Assembly (NCBI GenBank): GCA_033964015.1
Contig: CM066914.1
Span: forward strand, 12,143,831-12,207,830
Source: Scolanthus callimorphus
Lineage: Eukaryota; Cnidaria; Anthozoa; Actiniaria; Edwardsiidae
Direction: 5' to 3'
DNA: 64,000 bases
A program made the translations under genes and the position numbers. How positions within the stretch are numbered: the first letter of the stretch is position 1; each line of letters begins with the position of its first letter. Below the pieces are notes generated by a model. It saw nothing but the letters and a program-made list of their open reading frames with translations, did not search any database and had not been told where the DNA came from. Shown here one piece after another: positions 47,541-61,100 of the stretch.

Positions 47541-49277
47541 GGTGACTCATTCGAAATTCAAAATGCACCCAACTGTGTCTAGAGCGCAAATCTGCGTCGT
47601 CAAACTAACGGCTATAACTTTTGTGTCTTTTCCTCTGTTGTTATAATTATTTTTTCAAATCCTACTTTAATGATGTATAAATATGCTACTGGGAACCGAT
47701 CTTCTTGAAAACATTTTTAGAAGTCACAATCTAAATTTTTGTGAGGCCCTAATTTCATATTCCGGTCGTACTAGAAAAAAAATTTGCCGGTTTTTTTGGC
47801 TGAAATTCCAGGAATCGATTCCAGTTGTAGTGATCTCGAATCAAGCGAAGTTACAGAAAATTCGTCGGAGCAGAAACGCGGTAATAAAAATACCGTCAGT
47901 TATGGTCAACTGTGACCAAAATAGAACGCTGATTCTGGTTGGCTTGAATTGAATTTTAATACTGCTCCGAAAACGCATTATTTTGGGCTCTTCCCTCGGC
48001 ACTATGTTGTATAGTAATGTATTAAACTTTATCGAGGGTCCGATTTCAAATACCATGAACTACTAAAATGTTTGAACATTATCTACCGAGAAAGAAATTG
48101 TGAAAGACCAATGAATTTATTACAAGAATGTCGCATTAAAATGTGCCGTTATTAGGTATTATTTCTTACTAAGATTTATATAGACGAGAAGTTTGTGGCA
48201 TTGGTAAAACTTAGTAACCAGGTGTGACCATTATATTTGCTTTTTTGGCATAGAAGAAAATTACAAAGTTACGACATTCGCCCTCTGGTTTTGCACGCAG
48301 ATTTGAAGCTCTCTTGTTTATAAATCTGAAGTTTTTCCAGGGGGAGCTCATTAGGTCAAATCTAATCAATAGCAGTCACGCTCCGAAAATAGCAATTGTC
48401 ACAAAAAAAGAGTCGACGATAAACGTTTTCTTTGTTCGATGATTAGAGTTGGCCTACTGTGATCCCCCTGGCAAAATGCGAGATTTCATTACCATTCAAA
48501 AACAAGACAGCTTCAAATCTGCGTGCATGACCAGAGGGCGACCGCCATAACTTTAACAATTTTCTTCTATATCAAATAAGCACACATGATGTTCAAACTT
48601 GTTACTAAGTATTACCAATGCAACAAGCTTCTCGTCTATATACATCTTAGCAAGAAATAATAGGTAATAACAACACATTTTAACTCGACATTCTTGTAAT
48701 AAATTCATTGCGCTTTCACAATTTCTTTCTCGGTAGATAATGTTCGAACATTTTAGTATTTCATGGTATTTACAATCTGACCTTCGGTAAAGTTTAATAC
48801 ATTACTATACAACATAGTGCTGGCGGAAGAGCCCAAAATAATGAGTTTTCGGAGCACTATTAAAATTCAATTCAAGCCAAGCAGAATCAGCGTTCTAATT
48901 TGGCAATAGTTGACCATAACTGACGGTATTTTATTACCGCGTTTCTGTTCGGACGAATTTTCTGTAACTTCGCTTGATTTGAGATCACTACAACTGGAAT
49001 CAATTCCTGGAATTTCAGCCAAAAAAACCGGTAATTTTTTTTTCTAGTACGTCCGCAATATGAAATTAGGGCCTCACAAAAATTTCGATTGTGACTTCTA
49101 AAAATGTTTTCAAGAAGATCGGTTCCCAGTAGCATATTTATACATCATTAAAGTAGGATTTGAAAAAATAATTATAACAATAGAGGAAAAGACACAAACG
49201 TTATAGCCGTTAGTTTGACGACGCAGATTTGCGCTCTAGACACAGTTGGGTGCATTTTGAATTTCGAATGAGTCACC
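47541..49277. mobile_element. 1.74-kb TTAA-flanked palindrome (foldback element)
   Basis: Arms of about 810 bp (47541-48350 and 48465-49277) are inverted copies joined by a loop of about 110 bp. The ends GGTGACTCATTCGAAATTC and the complement are flanked by TTAA (47537-47540, 49278-49281). A further copy starts after TTAA at 62907. Each arm holds an 80-90-codon open frame beginning MLLGTDLLENIF, but its end differs between copies. It is non-autonomous, of piggyBac or Kolobok type by target site. Confidence 0.88.
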
Positions 49278-49386
49278 TTAAACCCAGGGTTTGTGTTACC
49301 GTGTTGATTATCCCTTAGTTGGCACTATTACACCCTTTCAAGATTGTGCTATGGGCCTGCGCACTATCATATTGATACCCACTAAG

Positions 49387-49912
49387 AGACTGTTCGTTAA
49401 TTACGTCGCAGGGGGGGGGGGGGCTGGTGGTTTTATAGGGGGGGGGGGTAAATTTTGCAGAACGTTGAAAAATTTGGGGGTAAATTTTAGAACATGCGAA
49501 ACTTTTGGGGGGGTGCATTTCAGTGTCATGCAAATTTTCAACAGACTAGGATTGAGATTGAGTGCAAATTGCGTGAAACACAGAGCACTCCAGAGTGCCC
49601 TGGGCCAACTAAAGATTTCCTACTAAAGATTTCTGTCGAACTTCTCCTCTCTTTTGTTGCCAGTTTAGAGCTTGTTCTACCCGTACATCCTCTTCAACAA
49701 TCATACTTATTTAGACGCCATTTTGATACTAGCTTACTAGCTAAGTCGATTAGTGATTAGCGTGCAGGGGGAGGGGGGTAAAATTTCAAATAGCCGTTTC
49801 TCGAAGGGGTAGAAATTGAAACTACGTTTTTTGAACGGGGGTAAGTTTTCACAAAACCTACGAGCAGAAAAAAACACCAGCCCCCCTTGCGACGTAATTA
49901 ACGAACAGTCCC
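49387..49912. mobile_element. Inverted-repeat element with G-rich tracts
   Basis: GACTGTTCGTTAATTACGTC near 49389 and its complement ending 49910 are perfect terminal repeats of about 25 bp, followed inside by long G and C runs. GGGGGTAAATTTT-type words repeat inside. No certain target duplication. Confidence 0.8.
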
Positions 49913-50429
49913 TAATATGCTCCTCTCTACCCGCTCTGTAAGGCAAAGATAACAGCCAACAAGCTTTCTTGCTGTAAATCCAAACAGACCGCATGCGCTT
50001 GCCTAGGAATAATGCCAAATTGTTTCTTCGGCATAAAACATAGAAAAGTTACCGATTGGTGAAAATTGTTAGATGCTGCCTCAGAATATGAGCTTCATGA
50101 TAGAAGTAGGAATATCATTGAATATCTTTCGAGATTTGTTGGTCGGGCACTTATTCCACTGGGAAAAGCTACTTATTTGTTGGTGATTAATCAAGCGAAT
50201 ACGGGAATGATCTATTTGTCATTAGTATCACCCAAGTAGTGGAATATTGCCAATGCTGAATTCTGATTGGCTACGCTACTAGGGGACTATTATCAATAGA
50301 CCTCTAGTAGCGAAAGCGCCGATTTTAAACATGAAAACAATGGCGGCTGCTTCTCGTTTTGTCGAGGTTTCTGGTGATTTTTAACACAATTTTCCACTTT
50401 TTTTGTCCAACTAGTTCGGTGATACTAAA

Positions 50430-50535
50430 ACAATTAGATCTCTCGCCCCCAAGGGCCACGGGTCAATAGCCCATTCGGCCTGCGGCCTCATGGGCTATTG
50501 GCCCGTAGCCCTTTCGCGGGCACGAGGTCTAATTG
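50430..50535. repeat. 106-bp palindrome
   Basis: ACAATTAGATCT against GGTCTAATTGTT at the ends, with GGGTCAATAGCCCA and TGGGCTATTGGCCC inside. A foldback structure without coding content; possibly a MITE. Confidence 0.65.
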
Positions 50536-51016
50536 TTAAATATTTGTCTATGTATTTAAAGATTCATTATTGTATGCAATAGTCTATTTCAGAATTACGC
50601 TTCACTGTGGCCGCGGCAAAACAAGTTAAAGCTCAATTTATTTGACAGTCGCCGTGATACATCAAGTACACTGGTGAAAATATCTGCATCCCCTCCCTAA
50701 CCCATAATGGACGCCCTTGGCTCAGGCTCTCTATTGTTTGTAGTCAGTGGAGCGTACTTATTCACAATGTTTTCGAAAATATGTGACGATGCCGGAGCTG
50801 TGATGAAGTGAAAAACCAGGAATCCCTCAGTTGAAGTACGCATACAACCAATCAGAAAGCAGAACATGTACAGCCATTGTATATTCGGAAGTAGTCTAGG
50901 TTCATTGCATTGACTGCTGCTCCTTTTTATTTCTATGTTATGATATAAAATAGTTATATATAAAATGCTTTCTCTTGGCACTGTTGACCGTGAAAATTAT
51001 TTCTCCCTAAGTAAAG

Positions 51017-51340
51017 TAGCCTGCCCGCAGGCTCTCTTTGTTTCTGTTGAGGTTTTCGTTTTTTATTGCGCGCGCGGCGGGCTACACGCGGCAGGAATGG
51101 CAGAGCGCGCGCACGTTGTTTTGAGGCTAGTTTTTTGGTAGAAGCTTTTCGAGAGCTTTCGTGTACTCCACAGGAAACCCAAAAAAAACGAGAGTGTGCA
51201 GAAATCCCATACGAACGTGCGCGCTCGAGCTGCAATTCCCAAAAAAACGAGAGTGTGCAGAAGTCCCATACGAACGTGCGCGCTCGAGCTGCAATTCCCG
51301 GCGTGCTCTGACACCAGAAGAGAGCCTGCGGGGAGGCTAT
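51017..51340. mobile_element. Inverted-repeat element with internal 59-bp duplication
   Basis: The ends TAGCCTGCCCGCAGGCTCTCT (shown less one base) and AGAGAGCCTGCGGGGAGGCTA are inverted. Inside, a 59-bp piece containing CGAGAGTGTGCAGAA and GAACGTGCGCGCTCGAGC is present twice in tandem (about 51175-51295). Confidence 0.7.
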
Positions 51341-51354
51341 AAGTAAAGGGATCC

Positions 51355-51445
51355 GCGATCCAGCTAAATTTGAGGTTTGGGATCCGGGATTCTGGACTCG
51401 GGATCCGGGATCCAAGGACTGGGATCCGGGATCCACGGGTCGGGA
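51355..51445. repeat. GGGATCCGGGATCC minisatellite
   Basis: Five or six degenerate copies of GGGATCCGGGATCCA. Immediately follows the preceding inverted-repeat element. No coding potential. Confidence 0.75.
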
Positions 51446-52163
51446 TCCAAAACTTCCCTTCACATGGGGCAAATTATTGTTGCACTAATCGGAAGGTTTG
51501 ACGGGAAAATCTACTGGGCTCACTGTACTGTCACGATCACTTGATCACGTCACGATGAATATTTGGCTGTCATGTTGAATTTCTAGTGTCCTTGTGTAAC
51601 AAAAACGTAAACGTATTTCCTAAAACAAAACAAAAACAAATCCTTCAAGAAATGCATGCAAGCGAAATTGCTGTTTCAGCTAAAGTGTATTCGTCGTTTT
51701 AATTTTAGAGTTAATACGCATGTTCTTAAAATACTTTTCATGGATATTCTGTTAGAAAGCCTAGAAAACGTCAGAAGAAAAACTTGACTTGTTCAGTCCA
51801 GAAAGCGTCGTTTTCCTGTAGCGTTGGCTTCGAAAAGCGCGAAAAAGCCCGCGCACGAGCCCACAATCACGCGGAATTGCGTCTAAATACATGCGCACGC
51901 CTATGGTTGGCGTGGTGCATGTCGGGTAATATGTTCCTCCATGAGCGTTTTTGGCCGCCATGATGGATCCGAAAAATCGAGATCCCAAAAAGAAAATACA
52001 CTTAAACTCGTCTTAAGAGACGATTTTACCAAACAACAACCCCACAATGTTTTAGAACAGTATTCTTACTTTCTACTTCGGAGGAAATCATTCGACTGCA
52101 CGTTTCGTGCAGGGTTGTAAATTTCAAGTTTGAGCGCCGCACTCGGGGCAAGAAAGCGTCAAG

Positions 52164-55100
52164 ATGAGTAAATTGTCGTTCAGGGCTCGGCAGCTTGACT
52201 CTAACAAGGCTCTGCCTGTCTACCAAGCCGAGGAATTGCCGGATTTATCGGAATTTACCACTATAAACCGTGCAGTACCTCAGATGCCGACTGGGATGGA
52301 GAAAGAGGAGGAATCGGTAAGCGATAAGCGTAAATATCTGCTTAATATTATGCTCATTTCTTTGTGTACAAGGCACATGGGGTACGTAAGCACTCAGGAA
52401 TGATGCTCTGCACAAATTCGATTAACAGTGCACCGATCGGGACGCTCAAAATGACATCCAAACGGTGCTTTTTCGATGCTTTTTAAGTTTTTTAGCTCTT
52501 TGAAATTCACCTCATTCACGTGATATCCCCGCGTAAACCCGCCATTTTTGAATGCAACTTGCTATAACTGGAGATTTATACGCAAATTATAGCATAGTAA
52601 AAGTTATTTCACATTAAAATCAAATAGAATGATTTTATTTTGTATACCGTGGTTTCCCTTTGTTGCTTGTTCACTTTTAAACTAAAGAAATCGCTGTACT
52701 TACGAGATAAACAATGTAGTAACTTGTTGTAGTAACTTGTCACTCAACGAAGGACAGTGGCAATTAAATAGAATCATCAGCTTAGCTGCTCCTGTTTTTA
52801 TTGGGATTTTGTGATCTTGTGATTTGACTACAATATATATAGCTATCTTGACTACAAATATAAATAATAAGCAAAAAAGGAATGCAAATGTTTTTTTTAG
52901 TATCAGTGAAAAAAATATTTGTAAGCAATTCTGAATGGTCATTGCATTGTCACTTGCTCATGCATTTGGTGAGAGATACGCAATACTCTTATCTAAAGAG
53001 TCTGAAATGTTGAGAAATCAAACTCGGACAAAGAAGTTTGCAGATTAGTGGGATGCAACAAGTGCTTACTTGGTATGTCATGATATGACACCAAATTGTA
53101 CAGATTTATAACATGATCAGTGACCCTGATTAGAATGCCTATGAAAATGGAAAGTTGCAGACAACCAAGCTTGGAAAACACGTTTTTCCAAGAGCTATCA
53201 ACAGGGGCCTCTATCTACTTTTCTAGGTGTAGCCATATGCACAGGACTAGAAGAGTCTATTTTTAGACTGTGGATATTGAGTTTGAATGGGAAATTGAGT
53301 GAGAATGTTGCATTCATCGAGTGCTGTGTGAAGATGGCACTGATTTCAGGAATCTTTCTTTTAAAAGAGAGGGGACACAATTTGTAACCATGACAACTAC
53401 TCATGAGAAATTCAAAATCTACAATCTACAAGTAGGTTAATCTACTCCTGTGCTTCGACACCAACCGATAGTTGATGGAGACTCCTGTTGATTGGCTCCT
53501 GATTGGCCCACTTGGTAAAAGGATAGAACAAGATTATTACCTGCTATGAATTCATTGATGTCATTAACCCTTCCAAATAGCTGTTAACTCTCCTGCATTA
53601 GGAATCTCAAGATTTTGTGCCTTGTCTTGTGGTTAACAGGGTTCGTAAGCATCCTGGAATATCCTGGATTTTAATTTCCTTCCTGGAAAGTCCTGGAATG
53701 TTAAGGAAAATCCTGGAAAACTCATGGAAAAATGTTTCAACTAGAATGTGGTTGAATGAGTCAGTTTCGCAAATCTTCTTTTTTTGAGGTGGGGGGGGGG
53801 AGAAAATTCTACCCCATAAATACATTTCTACCCCATAAAAACTCCTTGAAAATCCTGGATTGTAGTTCATTCAGAAAGCATACAAACCCTGGGTTAAGAT
53901 TTAATTCATACATTCATTCTCATAGATTTACTCTATTTCACTTGCATAAAATCCTTCACTGCCTATATGGTATCTTGAGTATGCCATTACATTGCATCAT
54001 GTTTGCTTATATGACTTTCAGATTATATATGTGATTCCAGAAAACGTCCATAATCCGAAGGAAGGGGTTGAGATGGGACTCCTACCTGTCTGGAATTTCC
54101 ATTGAAAATATATTGTATGGGATTTGACTCACTCAGCCCCTCTGGAATTTCCAAATTCCTGCTATGGGGAAAGTGCAGATTTTGTTCTGGAATCACACAT
54201 TGAGTTTTAGAGAGCTCATATAGAATATTTGGCACAGGTGCCATGGTTTGGGGGATCACTGGTTTAATTTCCTTTTCTTTAGTTTTTATAGTATGGAAAC
54301 AGAAAGCAGGTCATGCTGAACAAAACTTAACAATCAGATTTTGCATGAAAACAATCAATCCTGACAAATTTTTCATTACCACTGAAATTGTCTTTAGGTG
54401 CACTCTTATTGGGATTGTTCAAATCTGATTGATCAGTTTTGTTCAGTATGGCCTGCTTTCTGTGTCCACACTGTAATATCCTTTTCACAATGTTCATTGT
54501 ATTATTATTATTTAGGAACACCATCTGCAAAGGGCAATTTCTGCTCAACAAGTGTATGGAGACACTCAACAACTTGTTATCCCTACACCGGAGAGTGAGG
54601 AAATGAAGAACGTCCCCAGTTTGAATAAGCTTTCTTTCAAACAGCCAAAGCAGTACATTCATGTACAAGGTAGAGTATCTTTAAAGCATTTTTTGTTTGT
54701 TGTCCCACTTACCATGAGAAGTCTTAAAATAGCTCCTTTGCTTGCTTTGTGGCTATTTAATGCCCTATCAGACAATGTCAGTCACAAGTGAACACAATAC
54801 AACCATGTGCGCTGACATGCAGTCCAGATGGGACATCTTGATGCAATTTGCAATAAAAGTTAACAAAAGCGTTTTTGGCAGGGAATGATGTCATCCATGC
54901 TTTAAAGATATGGTTCTATGAAAAAATAGTTATGCCAAGTGAAAGACCACATGGTTTTATAATTAAAACTGAAAATAAGTTTTCATGCCAAAAGTACCCA
55001 TTAATGTAACAGGAAGTTTAATTTTAAGATGTCATCACTTCCAGTGTCCTTCAAATGTGTTTGGATTGAATAGGGAAGTGTTATCAGGAACATTCTAATT

Positions 55101-58100
55101 TGACACCCTATTAATGTATTGTGTTCTATCTCATTGGATATTCCAGCTTATGGTTTAGAGGAAGACATACCTGAATATGACTTGGATGATGAAGATGTGG
55201 ACTGGCTCAAGACTTTTAACAAAAAGAAGGTACATATTGTACATGTGTGTCTCATCTTTATTGGTACATGCACAACAACAAGCACCATGAGTTTAGTGGT
55301 CTTAAATCCAGCAAATTGCATGCTCCAATTGGTCTGTAGATGGCCTGGAATCCCACTATCCAGACCCCATGCTTGCAAAATTCTGTGGTGCTTACACAAA
55401 TTTCTGTGACATTCTGTGCTGTTTTAGTGTACAAAAAAATACAATATTTTATTTCCTGGCTCTTGGTCTCAGTCAGTATTTTGAAGATCTCAGAGAGCCA
55501 CAACCAGTGTATTGTGATACCAATTTTTAAAAAGTTAATTTGTTTTGGGCTTTGATGTTTCTTCCACTCAAACATCTGATCCAATCAGATGCTAGCCTTG
55601 TTTGCCTAGTGTAGTTACCTGCCTTGCCTTGCCAGACAAATGTTGTGACAAAGGCCACCTAACAAGGCAAAACGGGATAAAAAACTGATTTGCTCTAAGG
55701 GTCTGAGAGGCAGAACAGCAAAACCCAAAATATATTATGATTTTTAGCATGATTGCAATATGGTTTTGTCTGTAGATGCTGTTAGGTGCCAATAGTCATT
55801 AGTCTTGGGATGTTTTTCTAGGTTTGCAACAAGTATTCATTTGGCATTTATTAATGTATGTTACCTGTGGCATTAGAAGTATTTACTGCAATACTGTTCT
55901 TTGTGCATGTGCAAAATTGTTCTTTTTTTTCTAGGAGCTCATCTCTGACTTGAAATTTGAGGAAATGGTTGACACATTAGAGAAAGGAATGGGAACGCAG
56001 GTAAAGGTTTGGTTTTGATTTCTTCTTGGCAATAAAAATGCAATAAAAATCCTGCTTTCACTTGCTCCTACTGATATTTCTTTCTAGAAATACAGTGTAT
56101 GTAGCAGCCATAGAAGCAATTTGCCATAGTCTTTGAAGTTTCATTAGTAACCTGTTTGTTTTTCACCAGGCCATGTCATACAATGAAGCAAAGTCACTAC
56201 TGAAAGATGGCGAGGATATTGTGAAGCCTGTCTTTGACTACTGGTCAAAGAAACGAGAAAAACTGGTAGGTCGAGTTTTACAGGAAGGCAATTTGTGTTC
56301 ATCAAGACAAAAAAGTTGTTTCTAATTTCTGGTTGTTTCCTCACTCAGACGGATTCAACAGTTTCACTTATTCCACAAGTAAGAGCAGAGAAAAGGGATG
56401 GTACTTCAGCAAGTGATCCATATGTGGCATTTCGCAGGAGGACAGAGAAAATGCAGACTCGAAAGGTAAGTCAAAATAAGCCAGCTGGAAAGCTAAAAAT
56501 GTACTGCCAGTAATAATTTCAACTGAAGTTCATTCCCAGAGCTTGTCATTTTGCTTTTTAAATGGCTTAATGATTGATAAGTAGGTGTCTGCTAACATTA
56601 TTGCCTTATTATACCAAATAGGTTAATGTAAAGTACAGGTGCATGGAAACCTGAAATGTAAAAGAGGGGTTTCAATGTGGTCTCAGAAATGTGAACTAAT
56701 ATTGTCTCTTTCTACTGTACGAATAACAGAATCGCAAGAATGATGAGGCAGGATACGAGAAGATGCTCAAGCTGAGACGAGACCTCAAGAGAGCATGGTA
56801 AGTGTCTGGCTTGCCACTCAAATGTATTGGAACATGGAATGGACTGTTCTTACTACCTATTCCCTCAGTTACTAGTATGCAGTGTGTATTTTATTTGGAT
56901 GGAACCAGAGAAAGCCTGGGAGGGGGCAGGGCCCCAAAAATCCGAAATGACACTCACGACTACAAACTCAAGGCTTTTGCCAACAAAAACAGCCTCCAAT
57001 GCCTGCTGGCAGGCTACACCTTTCCACCTTATATTCACCAAAACTGTTTTTTTCCTTTCTCTCTCCCACCCCCCTCGATTTGTCACTCGGTTCACAAGGA
57101 CTTATCCTCTGATAGACTTGACCATTTAATGTCTCCCATTTTTTCATGCAATTTTCTACTCTTTCAGGTTACTAAAAGGAATTTGAAATGAGTGGAAATT
57201 GCTTTGTCCTTTTTTGGCCTTCCTTATTTTTGTATTCTAGAATGAGAGATAACTTGTTTTCATTTTGTATTGTAGCACTATTCTGGACATGGTCAAGAGA
57301 AGGGAACAGACAAAGAAGGATATGCTGAATTTGACTGTAGATGTCTTTGAAAAGCGGTAGGACATTTGTCTGTATTGAACGTCCTTGGCTTTGGTTGTTG
57401 GCTTGTTTTGTTTCGCATTCTTCATACGGATGAATAAAAGAAATATTTATGAATGCTCTCTATGAACATTTCTAGTAGACTAAAATGCCAACGCTGTTTT
57501 TTCCTTTGCTAGCTATGCTGCTGGTGACTTCACTGGACAAATCCTGCAACAGTGTCTAGACCTGATCCGATACCAACCGCCTGCCAACAACCTGACCATA
57601 CCTGTCTCTACTGACCAAGGCGACAATCTCACACCCGGCCCCAATACTGAGATGGGACAAGACATGGAACTATGGAAAAAGAGAAAGCATGAGGAAAGGG
57701 CACGACTTAATAAAAATGATTACTATCTTGAAGCTGGGTAAGATGAATATTATTTATAGTAGATTAATTGCCGCTATTTGTAATATAACCATACTTGAGC
57801 TGAAATTTAAGGTCATTTTATTTGCGCAGCTTCAAGAGGTACAAAACTGTTTCGCGAATGGCCAACATGCTCCAAGCAGATGGACAAGTTTTGTTCAGTG
57901 ACAATGAAGATGAACTTGGTCAACTTTCACCCACGCCGGTAAGAATGTTGATTTGCTGGTCATTTTGATTAGATTCTGAGTTGTTTAGTTTGTTACAGAC
58001 AGTCACAGGCACCCCTAAACAGTGTTAGAACTCAAAGATTCTTTATCAGTTACCATATTGGTGATAATTTTTGTAATTGCCGTAGATGGAGCTTCCATCT

Positions 58101-61100
58101 GAGCCTGAAGATGATGAAGATAACCCTGATGGCCGTTTGCATTCAGAAGGAAAAAGGGTGTCAAATATCTTCCTGTAAGTAAAAAATCTTCATTGATGGA
58201 GATGTGAATTGTTACTAGAATACAGTTGAATTAAATGTCTGGTATCGGCACTACATTTTATATGTGTACACTGTAAATGGCTCAGCTGTTGTGGGCTCCT
58301 GCCAGTAGAAGCAAAGCTAATAAACACCTAAATTCAAACTGTTTGTAAAAGGTCAAAAGCTTTGTGGAAAGTGCAGTGTTTACTTTCCTACAAAGGCTAA
58401 AAAAGCTGCTTGCCATCTGCCAAATGAGAGGTGTGGCAGGCCCAATTTGAACAGCAGGTGAATAGTTACAAGTTTGGACCTCTTCTCCTTTGTTCTTTCA
58501 TGAAAAATTTCATGTTCTGAGCTCTGCAACAATTTAGCAATCCTGAATCTCAAAGAGTTCTACTACTCTTCCCAGTAGACCGTTACACCTGTTGATTTTT
58601 CTGCCCGCCGGCAGCAGTCTAAAATTGATCGCGTGATCAACTTTTTTGTACCACGTGATGGGTTGCTTGTGTACCACGTGATCAACCGTTTTGGGCGTAG
58701 ACTTCGTTGGAATGCAGAAAAACAATAAACTCTCAAAGTTTACGCCCACAAACATTGATCACGTGGTACATAAGGAACTCATCACGTGGTACAGAAAAAG
58801 TGATCACGCGATCAATTTTATACTGCCGCCGGCGGGCTGAAAAACCGAGAGGTGTAACGGTCTACTGGGAAGAGTAGTACTGTCAATATTAACTGCTGGT
58901 AGAGTTTTCTCTGACATTGACTGAGAGCAAGATTTCATGTGTTATTCTTGTCATTTTCAGCCACGATTCGACTCCCCCTCCCCATACCCGTGGTCAGATC
59001 CATCTGAAGGAGGGATAGGGGAGAAGAGATTTAGATATAGCTGTACCACATTATCCTCACCTCGTAGACTCATAGGATTTGCTCGACGGAGAATAGGTCG
59101 AGGAGGAAGGTGAGTTTATTGAGATACCGTATGCACTAGAAATAGGTTGCTCGAAAGTGGTTTAGCACTAATCCAGGATTAATTACCATGGTGACTCGAT
59201 GGTTTTGTTCAGAACTAAACCTGGTTTAAATTTAATCCACCTTTGAACAACCCGCGCCAGAGTAACAGCAAAAACTGGTTGTAGACTCGATTCCCAGTCC
59301 TGTTGTGAGCCTGTGGTACGTCACACCAACAACTGCTTGATTACTGGTCTGGCCTTTCTTACAGTCAGTTAATCAAAGAGCATGCCACTCAAGCAGCTCA
59401 ACAGCGGCGGACAATGTCACCAATTTCGAAGAGCTTGCAAAATCTGTCGTGGATTTTTTTCAATTTTGAAGGCTTTCATGACTCTCAAGCTAAAGCACTC
59501 AAGAATTTGCTTCAAGACAGAGATGTTACGGTTATTCAGCCTACAGGCTTCGTAAACCACTGACTTTCCAAGCATTCCCTTTGCTTCATGATGCGGTGTG
59601 ACGTCACTGACAAGCGAGCGAGATCATTAATCCAGCCGTTCGTGGAGAAAGGATCGCAGATCGGCTTGAAATCGAGCCTTAAGTGGCCGCTTACAAAATA
59701 TTTGCTGTCTAAATCAGCACTAAATGTTTTGAAAAGAAAAACAGGTGAATAACAATATGATTTGTTACCCTTCATTTCCAGGATTCACTTCGACCGTGCT
59801 TGGAGCCCACTGTCTGAAAACATTGAAGATTTGGAATCCTTGCTCAATGCATCGTCATCCGCTTCACTCAATCTCCCGAATGGATTTTTCCCTTATGATC
59901 ACATCACCGGATGGAAAAAATTGTCAATGTGAGTCTCCCGAGCTTTTGTTTTGTTTTCTTACCATTTTTTCCCCACGGCTGGATTATAGTGATCCCAAAA
60001 TAATGGCAATGGTTTCAGGAATAGCAACCTTAATTAGCACAGTGATATGACTGGCAAGCAACGGCGAACTTCGACTAGCTGGACAATGAATCTGAGACCA
60101 CGGCTTTGCCATTTCAGTAGTTTTTGCTTTCTATTTAGATGTTGTAACTTGAACAAGTTAATCGTACTTATTTGTTTCATATTTTTTTCTCCAGACCTCA
60201 TTATCGCCCGAAATCGCCCAGCAGAACATCCCAATCCCACCCCCCTTCTCCATCATCACAAGCAAGCGATACAAACACAGATTCCCTCACTACCTTAACC
60301 GGACAACCAAGACCAAGACTACATCGCACCTTCTCGACACAACCTAGATCAAAATTCTCTTTAAATAGCTCACCATCTAATGGCAAAGTGGGAGTAAATT
60401 TCTCACATCCGAATCCCAGCACAAATAACCGTGTGTGCTTACCTAATGGGCCCATCGCGAGTCAAAATACCAGTACTTTGCCCGGTTACGGGTCGTGGAC
60501 TACTAGCTCAAGTAGTGGTACACAATCCAAAAGCGCCTACTCAACAGCCCCAATGAAGGCTGTTTATGCACTGAACTTTCCACTCAACTCGAGTACGTCT
60601 AGTCAGCTTTTATCAAACAGTCTCGTACGTGGCAATGCGCCATTCTCACCTACAGCGACCAGTTCCCCCACCTCTTCTAACGCATTAAAATCTACGGGAT
60701 TAACGAATTTGACTGTTAATTCGAGGTGAGTTTAGTGAGTATGCCGATTGGAACGGGAGTTATCAATTTAGCACCCCTGGCAACGCAGTACAAGTTGCAG
60801 AAAAGGTACATCGGGTTGTTATTTTCGCACCAATGCGCACCTGTTTATTTATTTATACAAGTTAATCCACAAAGGTTTCCCATCGCGTGGATATAAAATA
60901 ACAATTAGAATAATAATAAGGGAAAAACAAAAAGAGAACAAATCATAACATTGCTGTTATTTGTTTTCACAAATAATATATAGAGCGAATTTCTTATGAC
61001 TGTAGTGAAACCAATCGCAAAGTGATTACACCAATTCTTAATAAACCTATAGGAGTGATTACAAAGTAATTGGGAATAATAAACAGATTGCCTCGTGGAA

